Source: Mastigias papua | Taxonomy: Eukaryota > Cnidaria > Scyphozoa > Rhizostomeae > Mastigiidae | NCBI GenBank assembly: GCA_964019165.1 | Contig: OZ025269.1 | Span: 5,312,379 to 5,376,378 of the forward strand | DNA length: 64,000 bases | Direction of reading: 5' to 3' | Shown: positions 49,493-61,559 of the stretch, one piece after another | Layout of the letters: every line of letters starts with the position of its first letter | How positions within the stretch are numbered: the stretch's first letter is position 1 | Made by a program: the position numbers and the translations under genes | The notes under the pieces: generated by a model | Told to the model about the DNA's origin: nothing | Seen by the model: the letters and a program-made list of their open reading frames with translations, nothing else | Database searches by the model: none

Positions 49493-50997
49493 CTTAGTAA
49501 AAAAGAGTGTGAAGTGGCTCCTTGTAGAAACGAAGTGTGTATGACTGCAGACCGCTTGAGTTTCGAATCGATCTGAAACTCAGATTGGCCTGAGTTTGCT
49601 CATGTGAGGACAGTCTAAGGTTGACTGTTTGCTGCCACAAGCAGACCTGATAATTCTCAAATTCATGGGAACTTACAATGTAATCATGATCTACACGGTT
49701 ATCGCAGATCACAGTCGGTACGTAAAGTAAACGTCAATCCAGTAACTGCTGGCGATAACAGAAAACTATAGAGATCAGCAATCTGTTATTGCTTATGATA
49801 GTACATAGCTCAGTAATTATCTCCAGAAAGGAGTGATCTACTCGATGGACCAACACAAAGAGCCCTACAAAGCTATCCGCTAGCAGTGACGTAAGCACGG
49901 AGAAGCATGGGAAGGTAATTGGCCCTCACTGTTGGCAACAGATGGTCACTGGGATTCCTTTGAAATCGAATTAGAGTATGTCTCTTCAATATATATTCCA
50001 CATAGAGCTCTTTTTTAAAGAAAAACTGTCACAAAACTTTCAAAATTCATTATTGCTAGTGGCAAGCACGATATTTGAGAGATGCACTCAAAGCCAAAGG
50101 TATTGGGTGGCTCAAAAAAATATTCCTGTGCTCCGCCGCCAGATTCCCTAAAGTTATAACCCAACTCCACTTTTTTTATCTTGCCTACGTTGTACTGTCT
50201 GTTGGCCAGGCATAATAGCAAACCAATAGAAGAGTTGGTACAGCTTGCGCAAATTATTTTTCAGAGTTGCTCCTTACACCGGAGACCACTATAATTTGTC
50301 ATTTACTATTTTATCAGGAGATTGTGTTGAGCGTATGTTGTCCAGCTGTTATCGCAATATTGCATTTTCTCATATATTACCTTGTAAACCAGGTAAAACA
50401 TCAACTGTTTTTCGCTGTTTATGCAAATTCAATTTTCCTCAGTTAATGACACTCACGTGTTTGTTATTGTGCAGTAAACCTCAGAACAATATTTACTAAA
50501 TGCTCTCCTTTGTGCAATCAGTTAATACTCTATGTACAGCTTTGAGATTATCAGGAAGAAAGGCGTAGCCTTTGGGGAGTGAGTCAGCGAAATATTGGCA
50601 CTATGAAGACATGTCAAGAACATAATTAATTGAATCTGCTCTGAAACAAGAGGTAGAAGCTACTAACTAAACTGAAATCTTGATTAGGTTTAGAATGCAT
50701 TCCAACGACAACTTATTCCTGATCTTGAATCGGTTAAAGGATACGTTATTGCTAAAGAATGCCAATGCGATGTTTTCATATTGCTTAGTAAGTAGACTTT
50801 ACAGACATTGGAGTGAAGATTCCTGATAGCTTCAATGTAAATCCAATTTTTCAGTATTTATTTGCAAATCTTAGAAATCCTTTCTTACAAGCCTGCCATT
50901 TCTTAAAGAAATAAGTATGATGCAATATGGGAGCCGTGTCCAGAGATAGGCAATATCTTATCTAGCCATTGGTGGAACAACGGAAACATTTGTTAGG

Positions 50998-51092
50998 CAT
51001 ACTGGAAGCTTTTTCGTCTGACACTCATCAGAGCATGAAACGCCTGACGTTTCATACTGTGACGAGTGTCGGATAAAAGAGCTTTCAGTATG
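50998..51092. repeat. Palindrome with 45-bp arms and hammerhead-like cores
   Basis: The left arm (50998-51042) and right arm (51048-51092) are inverted copies, about 80% identical, around a 5-base loop. The minus strand of the left arm reads CTGATGAGTGTCAGACGAAA, the conserved boxes of a hammerhead; the right arm has the mutated CTGTGACGAGTGTCGGATAAA. The same block occurs at 55193-55318 and 63262-63388. Confidence 0.8.
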
Positions 51093-51164
51093 ATTACAGA
51101 GTGTTTCAGCTTTTTCAAGCAATAGTGAAGTTCTGCAGTACCAACAGACTATTCACGTATCTTA

Positions 51165-51320
51165 TCTTATTATGTCGACGATATTATCCAGATAATGAAG
51201 ACAGTAACCGTATCTTGTAATAAGATTCTTCCCCTATGAAGCAACTGTATCTTGTAATATGATAATAAGAATATTTCCCAACAACAGTATCTTGAGATAA
51301 TATACTTTCTTTAGAGTATC
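51165..51320. repeat. Imperfect tandem repeat of GTATCTTGTAATA units
   Basis: GTATCTTGTAATA and variants recur four times (51165-51310) at about 40-50-bp spacing. AT-rich, non-coding. Confidence 0.5.
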
Positions 51321-51675
51321 TTGCACATCTCTGGTCCTGTCCAAATTATAACTTTGCATCCTTGTTTTTTAAGTTGAACCACAAATCGCTTACGCTCGCA
51401 GGATTAAAAATATCTGGAATTTCATTAGATCAGGTCACTGCCATTACTGTATTATGTTGAGACCTTTCACTTTTAGCCGTTAAGCGCCTTCTTGTAGCCA
51501 ATTCACATCACTTGCTGCCAACATTTGTCCGATTACTTCCACTGTATAACTACTAAGCGGGCGTTAAACCAGATAACATTAAACCTCAATGCTTGATGAA
51601 TAATGAACAGAACAGTTGATGATAAGCAATGTGGTGCTGATAATGGTTACTTGCTAAAAGTAATGTGTGAGTAGC

Positions 51676-52000
51676 TGTATGTTTGTTATGAAGGGCTAGT
51701 TCGCTGTGCAGAAGATCGATGGTTCGAAGTGCGAATAGGGCCATAGTTTAGATATTTGCTAACTATTAACCAGCAACAAATTGATGCCATGTGGCAACAC
51801 TCGGGAGTAAAAGTGGCGAGGAAACGACCAGGTTGTCACACTTAATCTCTACCACTCACTGCCCAATATACAGAATCGTAGTTTATTTGCAACTGGCCCT
51901 TAATTCGTTGACCATCTACGCTTTTGCTCACCGCTCATCAAAATAGCAGGAACCAACAACCCCCACAATGGGCCGGTAGGTAAACCTCTGAAAACAAACT
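51676..52000 (+). mobile_element. tRNA-derived SINE, copy 2 (degenerate)
   Basis: It shares GCTGTGCA..GATCGATGGTTCGA (box B region at 51721), CCAGCAACAAATTGATGCCA and GTGGCAACACTCGGGAGT with the copy at 42434. The tRNA-like head is eroded, so it is unlikely to be active. Confidence 0.65.
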
Positions 52001-52009
52001 TACTTCTCT

Positions 52010-53335
52010 TTGAACAAAGGCTTTCCAATCTCTTTAAAGGCATCTTCTCTCAGTATACAAGTAATTTTTCATGAGGAATTACTTTATAAGGAACCTGCAT
52101 GTAGAAAGCCAAAATATCTTAGGAACTTTTGCAACTAACAACAATACCCCTAACGAGTTTTTCAAGTTGTACTATCTTTTGCTCTGTTATCAAGCGAGAA
52201 TCAAAATGTCACATTCGCTTAGCATTTTGTAGTCCTTGAAACAAGTTGTTCATAAATGGACTTCTGTTGAAACCTGCAGTTTCCATAATGCCCTGTCTTA
52301 GCATTGACCACTTACAATGTCTATAGCACTCAAAATACAGATAAGTGTAGAAATTATTAAGAAAGGTTTAGTTCTAAAATGTAACCTAAAGAGGTACAGA
52401 AATAAAGAGCTTCTAGAACTAGCTGTTGTGGTAGGTTCTTTATAAAATACGTGTAGCCAACACAATAGTACAAATTGTAGCATGACTTTGATTTTACTTT
52501 CTCTAATTTTATAAGTCGTCCCATTTATTTGAATATGGGTATTTATTTTGTAAGACAGCTGGATTTGAATACAGTAAATATTTGAGCCTTTGACTGAGTA
52601 ATTTTAATATAACTGAATGTAGACAACTGATTGGTAAACAGTGAATTTCTTCTGATTTTTATGATGAATCTATATTCTTCATGTCTACGCGTCGCTCTTA
52701 CAATGACACGTAAACATGTGGAATAAGAAATAAGTAGAAAAAATGTAAGTTTTAATTCAATCGATACTATGAGAAATACTTAAAACAAGAGGGAGATGGA
52801 AAGGAAAGGAAGGAACTTGAATAAGGCCTACACGTTCTGAGTTGCTTAAAATATCTGAATATTCAAGAATTTATGGCTAAGAATGAGAGTCAAAGATTGA
52901 CAACCGTTGGCCATCTCCTGGATGAATTTTGTCAAACTTTTTCATTTAAAACTGAAATATTGTACTAGTCGAGGTTGCACTTTAGGTAAACAAGATGCTT
53001 TGTCAAGTTGATTTTGACTTTATACGATATGACAGGCAGATTAAAGCAAAAATATATATAAAACAAAAGTTTACTGTAAAAATATAATCCAAGTCCATGC
53101 AACCTGTCTTATCGTGGGCGTAATTGCTCTTTATACTTTTGTACTATTGTACGAATTATACTATTGTATGTAGCATCTATATAGTCATTTTGCTAGTTTT
53201 CCATTGAAATTTCAAGTGCCAGAAAACAACGAATCACAGATACGCATGACGGTGCTTTTTATTATATTTTATTGGGAATTTATCTGGTTTCGGCGCGCGC
53301 GCAGGCTATTCCCACAACGTATACTAGCTTAATAC
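52010..53335. other. Intergenic, no gene seen
   Basis: AT-rich sequence without convincing coding potential. TTCTTTATAAAATACGTGTAG at 52436 resembles an isolated end of the TTATAAGAA MITE group. Confidence 0.4.
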
Positions 53336-53338
53336 CGA

Positions 53339-53755
53339 AAGCTAGTGTTACACGGTGCTATCTTTTTTGCGACTTGTGTCGCAACGCCATTGCGATACAA
53401 GTTGATGACTGATTGCCCCGTGTAGCATGTCTTTTCTGTACTATGCAGCGTAGCTTTTTTGCTCTCGCAACGATTATCTGAATTAGAACTCTGTTCTACT
53501 TTTTGCAACGATTGCCAGCATTTATATAGCCATTGCACTGTGTAATATCGATCTTTGCAACTTGCAACGCAATCGTACGTTAGGCGCATGTGCAGTCTAA
53601 GATTTGCTTCACTAAAAGTGGCGTCAGCCATTGCAAGTTGCAGAGGTCATGGCAAGTTGCAAAAATCGTTGTTACGTGTAATACCACGGCGAAAATGCTT
53701 TGAAACCATTGCGAAGCTAGTTGCCGTGAAAAATTGTACTTTCTAACACTAGCTT
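53339..53755. mobile_element. MITE with AAGCTAGTGTTA ends
   Basis: AAGCTAGTGTTACACGG at 53339 is mirrored by CTTTCTAACACTAGCTT ending at 53755. The inside is rich in TTGCAA/CGCAATG motifs on both strands. It is 417 bp with more CpG than its surroundings and no transposase. Confidence 0.7.
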
Positions 53756-54557
53756 AAGGCTGCAGTAAAAGTAGTTTGCCTGCCAAATTTGTGGAGGTAA
53801 TACTGTCCAGTTATCAGATTTTCGAAGATATGTTTTACATCCTAGATTTAACTTGCTAGCAAAGCTGCCCTGCAATGCAATGATTTTCTTTGTGAAATTT
53901 CGTCTTGATAATTTGCTTATTCACCTGTCTCTACAATGAAATTCAATTCAAATTCCACTACTGTTGAAAGCATAAAATCAATTATAACTATAGAACGAAC
54001 AACTATAGAATTTTTTGACAACGCAGTAGAATTATCTAGGGAGGAGCTTGCATTCATAGCCAAATCATGTCAGTGACAGTGGCTCAGTAAGAGCTTTATT
54101 AAGAAAGAATTAAATATATGTTTAAGGGTTTTCCTTAAACGGCATCTTGAAAGCAGAATATCTAAGTTCAGCTGGCAAGCTAATTCTTAAGGTAAATATG
54201 TACAGCCATGAGATGACATTTAGCCAGTCTACTTCAGTAAAAGCTAAGAAAATTGAAGCTCAGGCAAAAATGTTATTTTCTTATAAAATACCACGCATTT
54301 GGGTAGCGTTAGAATCATCTCAGTTGAAAAACAGTACTAGACCATGTATAACAACCAGGATTTAAACTAAAATTTTCATTTCAAGCTTCCTACAAATAAG
54401 ACGCTATTTAGGCTAAAATTTTGTGCTAGGTTCTTATCAGCGCGGGGTTGCTGTAAAAGTGTATTAGTAGAAAATGCTAGATTAAGATAATCAGCTATTT
54501 AAAAGTAACTTGATACAACTTTTTTCATTCAAGACTATATATGTGATGTTCATGCTG

Positions 54558-54846
<289 letters not shown>

Positions 54847-54887
54847 TTTATGTCTTTCAAAATTTCTTTAGGATTGAAGCAATTTGA

Positions 54888-54890
<3 letters not shown>

Positions 54891-54958
<68 letters not shown>
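54891..54958. repeat. (TA)n microsatellite
   Basis: About 34 TA units 44 bases right of the palindrome. Confidence 0.97.
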
Positions 54959-54964
<6 letters not shown>

Positions 54965-55192
54965 TAGTATATTCAGATGAAACTGGTAGGAAAATAAATG
55001 ACCCTATTTTAAGAGCCATGGTAGCCTAATTTTACTTAAAGTACCATATACATTGCAACCCATTTATGCCAAAGTTGAAAAATTCAGATTCTTGAGCTCT
55101 GCATATTACTGCATATAAATAAAACCTCTCCTTAAACAATGCGCATAATGTTTTAGCATCAAACTGACTTGCATTTTTATTTTAAATATTCT

Positions 55193-55318
55193 GGTGGTAC
55201 TACAGAACTTCACTATAGTTCGAAAAGCGGTAACAGTCTTTAAGCGTACTAAACGGCCTTTCCACCGACACTCGTCAGAGTGTGAAACGTCAGATAACGA
55301 CCGAAAGGTGAACTGAAA
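55193..55318 (-). mobile_element. Short dispersed repeat with hammerhead-like block, minus copy
   Basis: On the minus strand it runs TTCGGTCGTTATCTGACGTT, CACACTCTGACGAGTGTCGG, then GTTACCGCTTTTCGAACTAT and AGTGAAGTTCTGTAGTACCA. The order is the same as in 63262-63388. CTGACGA is a permitted CUGANGA core, with GAAA following. Confidence 0.75.
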
Positions 55319-55324
55319 TGCATA

Positions 55325-56299
55325 GCCAATTGCGGATAGATTTACGTGACACGATGAATACTGCGTCCAATTGGCGGCATGGTTGACCAATGGGCACTTA
55401 GTCACTGTTGTCTAATTGAAGACTCCATAGGAGAGAGAGAACTATCTTTGTTTATATTGTTTATTTTTTACCTTTCTGTCATTCTTTGTTTCGTCTTATT
55501 TAGGGGCCTTGTTATTTTGCTGATATCCATTCAGCAGTGATATTTCAAGCTTGATAAAGTTAATCATACAAAATCCGCTTAAGCAGAATTCAAGGCGACA
55601 AGCCAAGGTAATGTTATTCATTTTTGCGGACGCGATAAAAGAAAACTGTTGTAGAATGTTATAGTTTTATGGGATTATTTTCACTAAGACTACAAAAGTT
55701 GAATGCTATTTAAATAAATTCGGGAATCGTTAAATAGATTTATAAAGTTGATTTGTCAATGAGTAGGCAAGTTATGAATAGTTCTTATAATACATGTACC
55801 AAAACAAATTCCTCTGTGTAAAGAATTACTGATGATGATATCACCTGCGCTGCGATTAGCAGAAGCTGACAATGTTCTTGGAAGCATTATCAGACAGTAA
55901 AGAGTATGGAAGCATTATAATCAAACAGCTAAACGTATGTATTCATGAAACTTTCCAAGACCTTTGATTATCTTACGGATGTGGTGGTAGAGTATTTAAA
56001 TCTTTTTGAGGATTGCGATGAGAGTTGCAAAGTGCCAACTGAGCTATATGACCCTCCGGTGTCGCTTATTCAGTTGTTCATAGCCTATGACCTTAGTTGA
56101 TTGTTGACTGCTTACATTGCATATCAAGTATACAGCGAAGAGTGAAGGTGAGTAGGTATCTTAATAAGAAACGAGAACAGCACTGTAGTAAGTGCCTCAA
56201 GGGTTTGTCCTTGAGCCTTATCTTTTCTAGATATATTGTCTCGTACCCTGTAAAACCAGCTTGCCCATTAGACTCGTTTTAAGTTATAATGTAAATACA
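55325..56299. other. Intergenic, no gene seen
   Basis: AT-rich with no recognised coding or RNA feature. It may include distant upstream sequence of the receptor gene. Confidence 0.4.
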
Positions 56300-56641
56300 T
56301 GCTTTGTTGTAAAAGCTTTTTCGCCAAGAACTCAAACTTTCTTAGTATTTTCTTGATTTCAGTACTGAAGCTTTCTTAAGACCTTCTTCGCAAGAATGTC
56401 AGAGTTTTCGTAACACTACAGCTTTACTCAGATAGGCAGGTACTAAACAGATATAGCATTCTACTACATAAGTAATGATACGAATTTTATATAGATGAAG
56501 TAAAAGCAATGACTATCTTGCGTGAATATCGGGAATTTAAAGGCATATGACATATCACCTTTCCTAGCTCGCAAAAGTCTAGTACTGAACTTTCTTAACG
56601 TTTTGAGCAATTAAGTACTATTTTCTTATAAATAACTTTCT
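56300..56641. mobile_element. MITE family B, upstream of the GPCR
   Basis: It shares with 61217-61535 the order: AAAAGCTTTTTCG, AGTACTGAAGCTTTCTTAAG, CAGATAGGCAGG(T), an AT-rich middle, CCTTTCCTAGCTCGCAAAAG, AGTACTGAACTTTCTTAACG and TTTCTTATAA. Length about 340 bp, non-coding. Confidence 0.7.
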
Positions 56642-56644
56642 TAT

Positions 56645-57468
56645 ATACAAAAAAGGTCTATCATATCAATGTATATCAAAATAAATGTAGTGTAAAATAG
56701 GTGGAAAGCAGATCAAATGTCTTAAGCAAATTTACTGGTTATATGATTGCAACAATCTTCTAATGCAGCCAAAGTTCATTATACTCATGAAAATGCCTTT
56801 TGCAATAGTTATCCACTGTCTATGCTTAATTCAAACGTGTAGGTGCAAAAGCCATTGTATAATTTTATTGCCTCTTCTTTCAGACAAATCCTTATCATTA
56901 TTTCTACAATTACCACTCTTCGTAATCTCTCGGCCTGACAGTTATATCTGCTGTTTCATTTGTACTACGGAATAGAGTGTGGAAATATTTGTCGAGTGCA
57001 AGCAAAGCTGAACACAAGCTAACAGTTTGATAACGTATAGCTTACTTTGCCAGGTATCTCGAAGTTGTTCCTGTTCTAGTTATGATGTAATCATAAAGTT
57101 ATGTAAAGGCCCGTAGCCAGCATGACTTTGCTGGGGGGAGGGGGGAGGGGGAGGGCGCAGTTTAACTGATTGTAACGGTTATCAATCAGCAGGGCGGCCT
57201 GAGGGTGCTGTGAATTCACAAGTGGGGCTCAACATAAAGTGAACAATTTGAGTAGAATTCTGACAAATATGAAAAAGTTGCAAAAGATTTTTGGTATTCT
57301 ATTTCTGTAAAGGGATACCAAGTCAATTTATGAGACTCCAGGGTCTTATCCCACAGAACACCCTCTAGCCACGTGCCTGGTATCCACACTTGTGAAATCA
57401 GATCTGTACCACGTTTGATCTTCAAATGATTTAACTTTAACCATTAACTTTAGGTACAACGAAAGAAA
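56645..57468. other. Upstream flank of the GPCR gene
   Basis: A G-rich run (GGGGGGAGGGGGGAGGGGGA at about 57131-57153) stands out. TTAACCATTAACTTTAG at 57437-57453 looks like a splice acceptor 15 bases before the ATG, so a 5' UTR intron is possible. No promoter is assigned. Confidence 0.4.
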
Positions 57469-58986
57469 ATGACTTCATCCAATCAAACTGCAGAGAAATG
57501 CTTGTTTTTGGAAATTCAGGACGTATCAGGGAAGCCATTAATAAAGTTTACAGCTATTGCGACGTCAGTCATTGGGCTTTTGTCGGCTATTGGCTCTGTA
57601 TTTGGCAATGCCTTGGTGTTGTATGTCATCGCAAAGTTCAGCCGTTTACAAACTCCTTCCAACATACTCCTGTGCAATCTCTGCATAACGGACTTCATCA
57701 CAGGACTTATTGTCGTCCCAACCATCTCGATACGGCGAATAACGGAGGCATACGGCAATGGGATTTGTGCAATTCGACTAATCTGCGCGTACTTCGCCTA
57801 CCTCACAGTCATAGTGTCTATTGTGACAGTATGCATTATAAGTATTGACAGATATTTTGCAATCATGAGACCATTTCAATATCAGCGGACGATAACTGTT
57901 TCGAGATACATTATCACAATCTGCATTCTGTGGCTTATTCTGTGCAGTTACTCTGGTCTACCATTTCTTCGCATTTTAAGCGGAAAGTTGTACTTCGAGA
58001 TTGCATTTATAGTAATGACATTAACGATCTTGGTTTTCTTCATCTGCTATGCGAGGATTTCGATGGTTGCTAGGTCGCATAGACGCAAATTGCAGCATTC
58101 TATCGCTAGCTCACGCCAAGAAGCAATATCTTCAAGTCCACCATCACAATCAACATGCAACATGTCTACGGCTGTGTCTCGTTTTGGCAAGCAAGGTATT
58201 AAAAACAATGGCTTATGCACTGTTAAACTAAGTTCAGTAACAGAAAGCAACTCTGGGCAATTCAACGTGCACGAATCTCAGCAGGAATGTCAAGAGCATA
58301 GGATGAAGAAAAGTAGCTTGATACCAGAGGTTCTTCATTATAACAAGGTATTTCCTGCGGCAGATAGTTTCGGGAATACTGAATCCTCCGCGGGAAAAAC
58401 CAGGACAAACTTTATTCACAATAAAAGCATAGATTCAACACCAAACAAAAAGGATGTCCGTGCTTCTTTGAATGAAAGAGAAATCAGTCAAAATTCTAGA
58501 AACAGCTGGAGAGAAAAGGTCGATGCAACCTCTAGAGGCAACGATAGCAAGAAACGAGATCGATCCGCTATATCAAACCCTGAAGGTATAAAAGAGCTAC
58601 AAAATCCAGATATAGAATCTAAGCATAAAGATTATACTTCGAAGCGTAGTCAAGTCACTATAACTCGCAAAGCACAGCACACCATTAACAGAGGAGAACA
58701 CAAAAGAGCGAACACAATTGCAATTTTGATTTTTGTCGCAGTGTTGTGCTACGGTCCTTTGGCGATAATTTATGTGCTTCGTGCTATACGGGGCGATACC
58801 TTCGAGATCGTTTACATAGCTGATCCATGGGCTGACTTGATTCTTTACGTGAACAGTACCATAAACCCCATCATTTACTGCCTACGTGCGAGAGAATTAC
58901 GAGATGCAATTAAGCGAGTTCTTCCGAAATCGCTCTTGAACTTTTTTCGAGCTGTGACAAGGTGCAGAAGGTCTGATGTTCCGTAA
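57469..58986 (+). CDS. Class A (rhodopsin-like) G protein-coupled receptor, single exon
   Basis: A 505-residue seven-helix receptor, expected in the plasma membrane. N-terminal NQT (residues 5-7) is a glycosylation sequon. TM1 has GN (N47), TM2 CITDFITG (D75), TM3 ends IDRY (DRY at 127-129), TM4 has W155, TM6 has CYGP (427-430, in place of CWxP) and TM7 NPIIY (466-470). The third intracellular loop spans about 201-410, hydrophilic and Ser/Lys-rich. Position 3.32 is Ala (A110), so it is not a typical amine receptor. The second extracellular loop is very short and lacks Cys, so the usual TM3-ECL2 disulfide seems absent. That recalls melanocortin/adenosine-type (MECA) receptors and the many intronless receptors of cnidarians. 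The ligand is unknown. An AATAAA lies at 59190-59195. Confidence 0.93.
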   Translation: MTSSNQTAEKCLFLEIQDVSGKPLIKFTAIATSVIGLLSAIGSVFGNALVLYVIAKFSRLQTPSNILLCNLCITDFITGLIVVPTISIRRITEAYGNGICAIRLICAYFAYLTVIVSIVTVCIISIDRYFAIMRPFQYQRTITVSRYIITICILWLILCSYSGLPFLRILSGKLYFEIAFIVMTLTILVFFICYARISMVARSHRRKLQHSIASSRQEAISSSPPSQSTCNMSTAVSRFGKQGIKNNGLCTVKLSSVTESNSGQFNVHESQQECQEHRMKKSSLIPEVLHYNKVFPAADSFGNTESSAGKTRTNFIHNKSIDSTPNKKDVRASLNEREISQNSRNSWREKVDATSRGNDSKKRDRSAISNPEGIKELQNPDIESKHKDYTSKRSQVTITRKAQHTINRGEHKRANTIAILIFVAVLCYGPLAIIYVLRAIRGDTFEIVYIADPWADLILYVNSTINPIIYCLRARELRDAIKRVLPKSLLNFFRAVTRCRRSDVP

Positions 58987-59189
58987 GATCAATGCTGATT
59001 GCTCCAGTTTAAACTATGAAAACAGCATTGAAGTCGAATCTGATGACTTAAATAACACTACAATTAAATGGTTCCCATTTCTCGCTAGTATAGACATCGG
59101 CTAGAGCAACTGTTCGTCTCGCATTTGAACCTACTTGCACATCTAGTAACAGTTATTTTAAAGCTAGCATCCCCTGTGTTATGATTGTC

Positions 59190-59195
59190 AATAAA
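59190..59195 (+). terminator. Putative poly(A) signal of the GPCR gene
   Basis: AATAAA 204 bases after the stop, the first canonical signal in the 3' flank. Confidence 0.5.
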
Positions 59196-59199
59196 TATT

Positions 59200-60903
59200 G
59201 TGGATTTGAACGTATAGCCATAGCAGGTTCGAAGCAAAAAGTAGCACCTAAAACTTGCCTTTTGCACTGTAGAAGCTCTCAGCCTCAACAATTTTTCAAG
59301 CTTCATGTTAGTGAAAATGATTCATTCATTGATTCAATGATTACGGTATTGATTAAGTGATACAATAACCCATCAATTGATACATTGTCCTACTGTATAA
59401 GAAACAGGAAAATAGCTTAAAAATTCAGGACGCATCTTAAACAGTAAATGCTTTAAAATTGAATACGACAATAAGAACTATAAGGAGCTAGGCAGAATTT
59501 TCATTTGACCAGAGCCAAAGCGATTGAACAGTAATAAGTGCTATATCCTAAATGTTAGCTTTAACTTATATTTTGCTGTTGAATAAGATAGGGTGATAGT
59601 CCAGTCAAATGAGCCTGAATAAAGAAAGTTAATATCTGCGCAATAAACCCGAAAACCCCATCAGTGCACCTGCTTTGTATAACTCAATTTGAGTAATTGT
59701 GCAATGGGTGGTACGTTGCACCTGATAACCTAATAAAGTATATACTATTCAACTTATCACAACATCTGATTCCTTTGAATCACTTCAATTCACTTTTCAT
59801 TAGGGCGAAATACTGGGATGCAGCGTCCCCCTATGATCAAACGGGGCTTCTTTGGGCAATTTTTATAGCTACTCGTATATTGGTCTGGCGGTTTTGGAAA
59901 GTTCTTTTAATGTTACTTTTGCACCTTTTAAGCATTATGCAGTTTATGGAAATGAACAAACCACCCACTCCACCTCTTCAATCAGTTTCAATTTTCAAGC
60001 TACAACATGCTCTGTCAGCAAGCAGGCAAAGCCCTGTAGTTGGGCAGCTATGCTTGACACCCTCCTCTTTGCGGCAATCTAGTTCCATCCTTGCTTCCCA
60101 AAATATTAAGGAATAAACAGAGAATCGTTGGAAACCCAAAGCAAATGGTTATGGTAAACTTTGCATTGAAAACAGAGGCTTTTGGATAAACACAAAATGC
60201 CTATTCGTATGATCATTAGTTCATGCAATATTGTCAATAATTGTTCTACTCTAAAGTTCTCTTTTGATCTTTTTGGCAATGCGGAGCCATATTTGGTAGT
60301 AATTTCATGTGTTATTTGTCATTAAGAATTACTTCTGATTGCAATGCTTAATTTGTTGAAAGAAATCAAATTCTTGGTCGCTTTTTTTCATTAAATGTCG
60401 TTTCTGATTTCCAGTAGCACGTCACAATAATGCGCATTGCGTATTGGTTGCGCTCTGTCGTTTGAATCAAGCTCAATCGTGCAAACCACATCTATGAGCA
60501 AACTTAAGGAGAATTATAAATTAATATGTTATCATATTGCTTTAAAGATTAGAAATTGACTGGGAGCTTACTTTAGTTTGCGATACTGCGTTACGACTTG
60601 TTCAAAACTGATACGTCGAAGTTTTCTACATTCTCATTTGATGGTAGCTGATTAGTAGTTTTCAGAGAAGCTGACGCTACAAGCGAGTTCCTGTGGTATA
60701 ACGATGCTTTCTGAAGCAAATGTATACACATTGCTTTAATGGCGAGAATATTTGCTGTAATGTAAGTACCTCTTATTGCCATTGTCAAATGAAATTTATC
60801 ACAAACTGTCTATCATACGTATTGCAATAGGCTTTGCTATTGACAGTTATATTTGTAGACAGTAATCTGTTAATCTGTTGAGATCAATTTTGCACTCAAT
60901 AGG
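59200..60903. other. Intergenic, no supported gene
   Basis: The longest frame (59697-60116, 139 codons) has no recognisable domain and no good start context. An isolated TATAAGAAACAGG at 59396 resembles a MITE family A end. GATTCATTCATTGATTCAATG at 59316 is a low-complexity patch. Confidence 0.4.
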
Positions 60904-60905
60904 TA

Positions 60906-61183
60906 CTCTTGAGTCCCAAATAAACGTCCCCCCGCTTATTAATTTTTTGAAAAAATCCACCAAGGACATCCTTATTCCAGACCCCCCGTTTATTAAGAAA
61001 CGCTAGAAATCGTGCTTGTCATTTTTTTTACAGTTGAAATGAGTTGTGAAACTGATTCATAGCTATTTTAATTAGAGAAAGTTTCCACCTACCCCGGTTA
61101 TTCCAACCCGCCCGTTGATTAGCTTTTAGGAAATTTCCAACCCCCTTATTATTCCAACCTCCCGTCTATTAGGGACTTAAGAG
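60906..61183. mobile_element. TA-flanked MITE with AATAAACG-type arms
   Basis: CTCTTGAGTCCCAAATAAAC on the left is inverted on the right as TATTAGGGACTTAAGAG, both flanked by TA (60904-60905 and 61184-61185). Both arms contain short C-rich units (CCCCCCGCTTATTAA; CCAACCTCCCGTCTATTA). It is 278 bp, similar in structure to the elements at 2393 and 38878 but with different end sequence. Confidence 0.75.
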
Positions 61184-61216
61184 TACCAGCATACGATTAA
61201 CGATTCAATGACATGC

Positions 61217-61535
61217 ACTTTTTATAAGAAACGTTTTTCGTCCAGTACTGAAACTTTCTTTGCTTTCAAGATTTCAGTTATTAAGAGTCTCCTTAATATA
61301 ACTGAACCCGAGTAGCAGTATAGTGCTACACAGACAGATAGACTCTACACAACATAGATTACATGAATATTTCCACATAAATTAAGTATAAGCGATGATT
61401 ATCGTCAATGAATATTGTAATTTTGAGGGTATATCACACATCGGTCTCCGAAATCCAGTACTGACCTTTCTTAACTTTTTTTAGCAGTCGTGTACTACTG
61501 CCTTATTAGCCGATTTCTTACAAAATAAGAACGCA
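61217..61535. mobile_element. MITE family B, downstream of the GPCR
   Basis: The left end CTTTTTATAAGAAACGTTTT and the right CGATTTCTTACAAAATAAG are inverted relatives. Internal blocks CCAGTACTGAAACTTTCTTT, CACAGACAGATAGACT and CCAGTACTGACCTTTCTTAA match 56300-56641 in order. Confidence 0.7.
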
Positions 61536-61559
61536 TAAACTAGTAGTATCAAGCAACTT

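Noticed and set aside
59697..60116. 139-codon plus frame downstream of the GPCR
   Set aside because: Hydrophobic, low-information sequence with no domain and no splice or promoter support.
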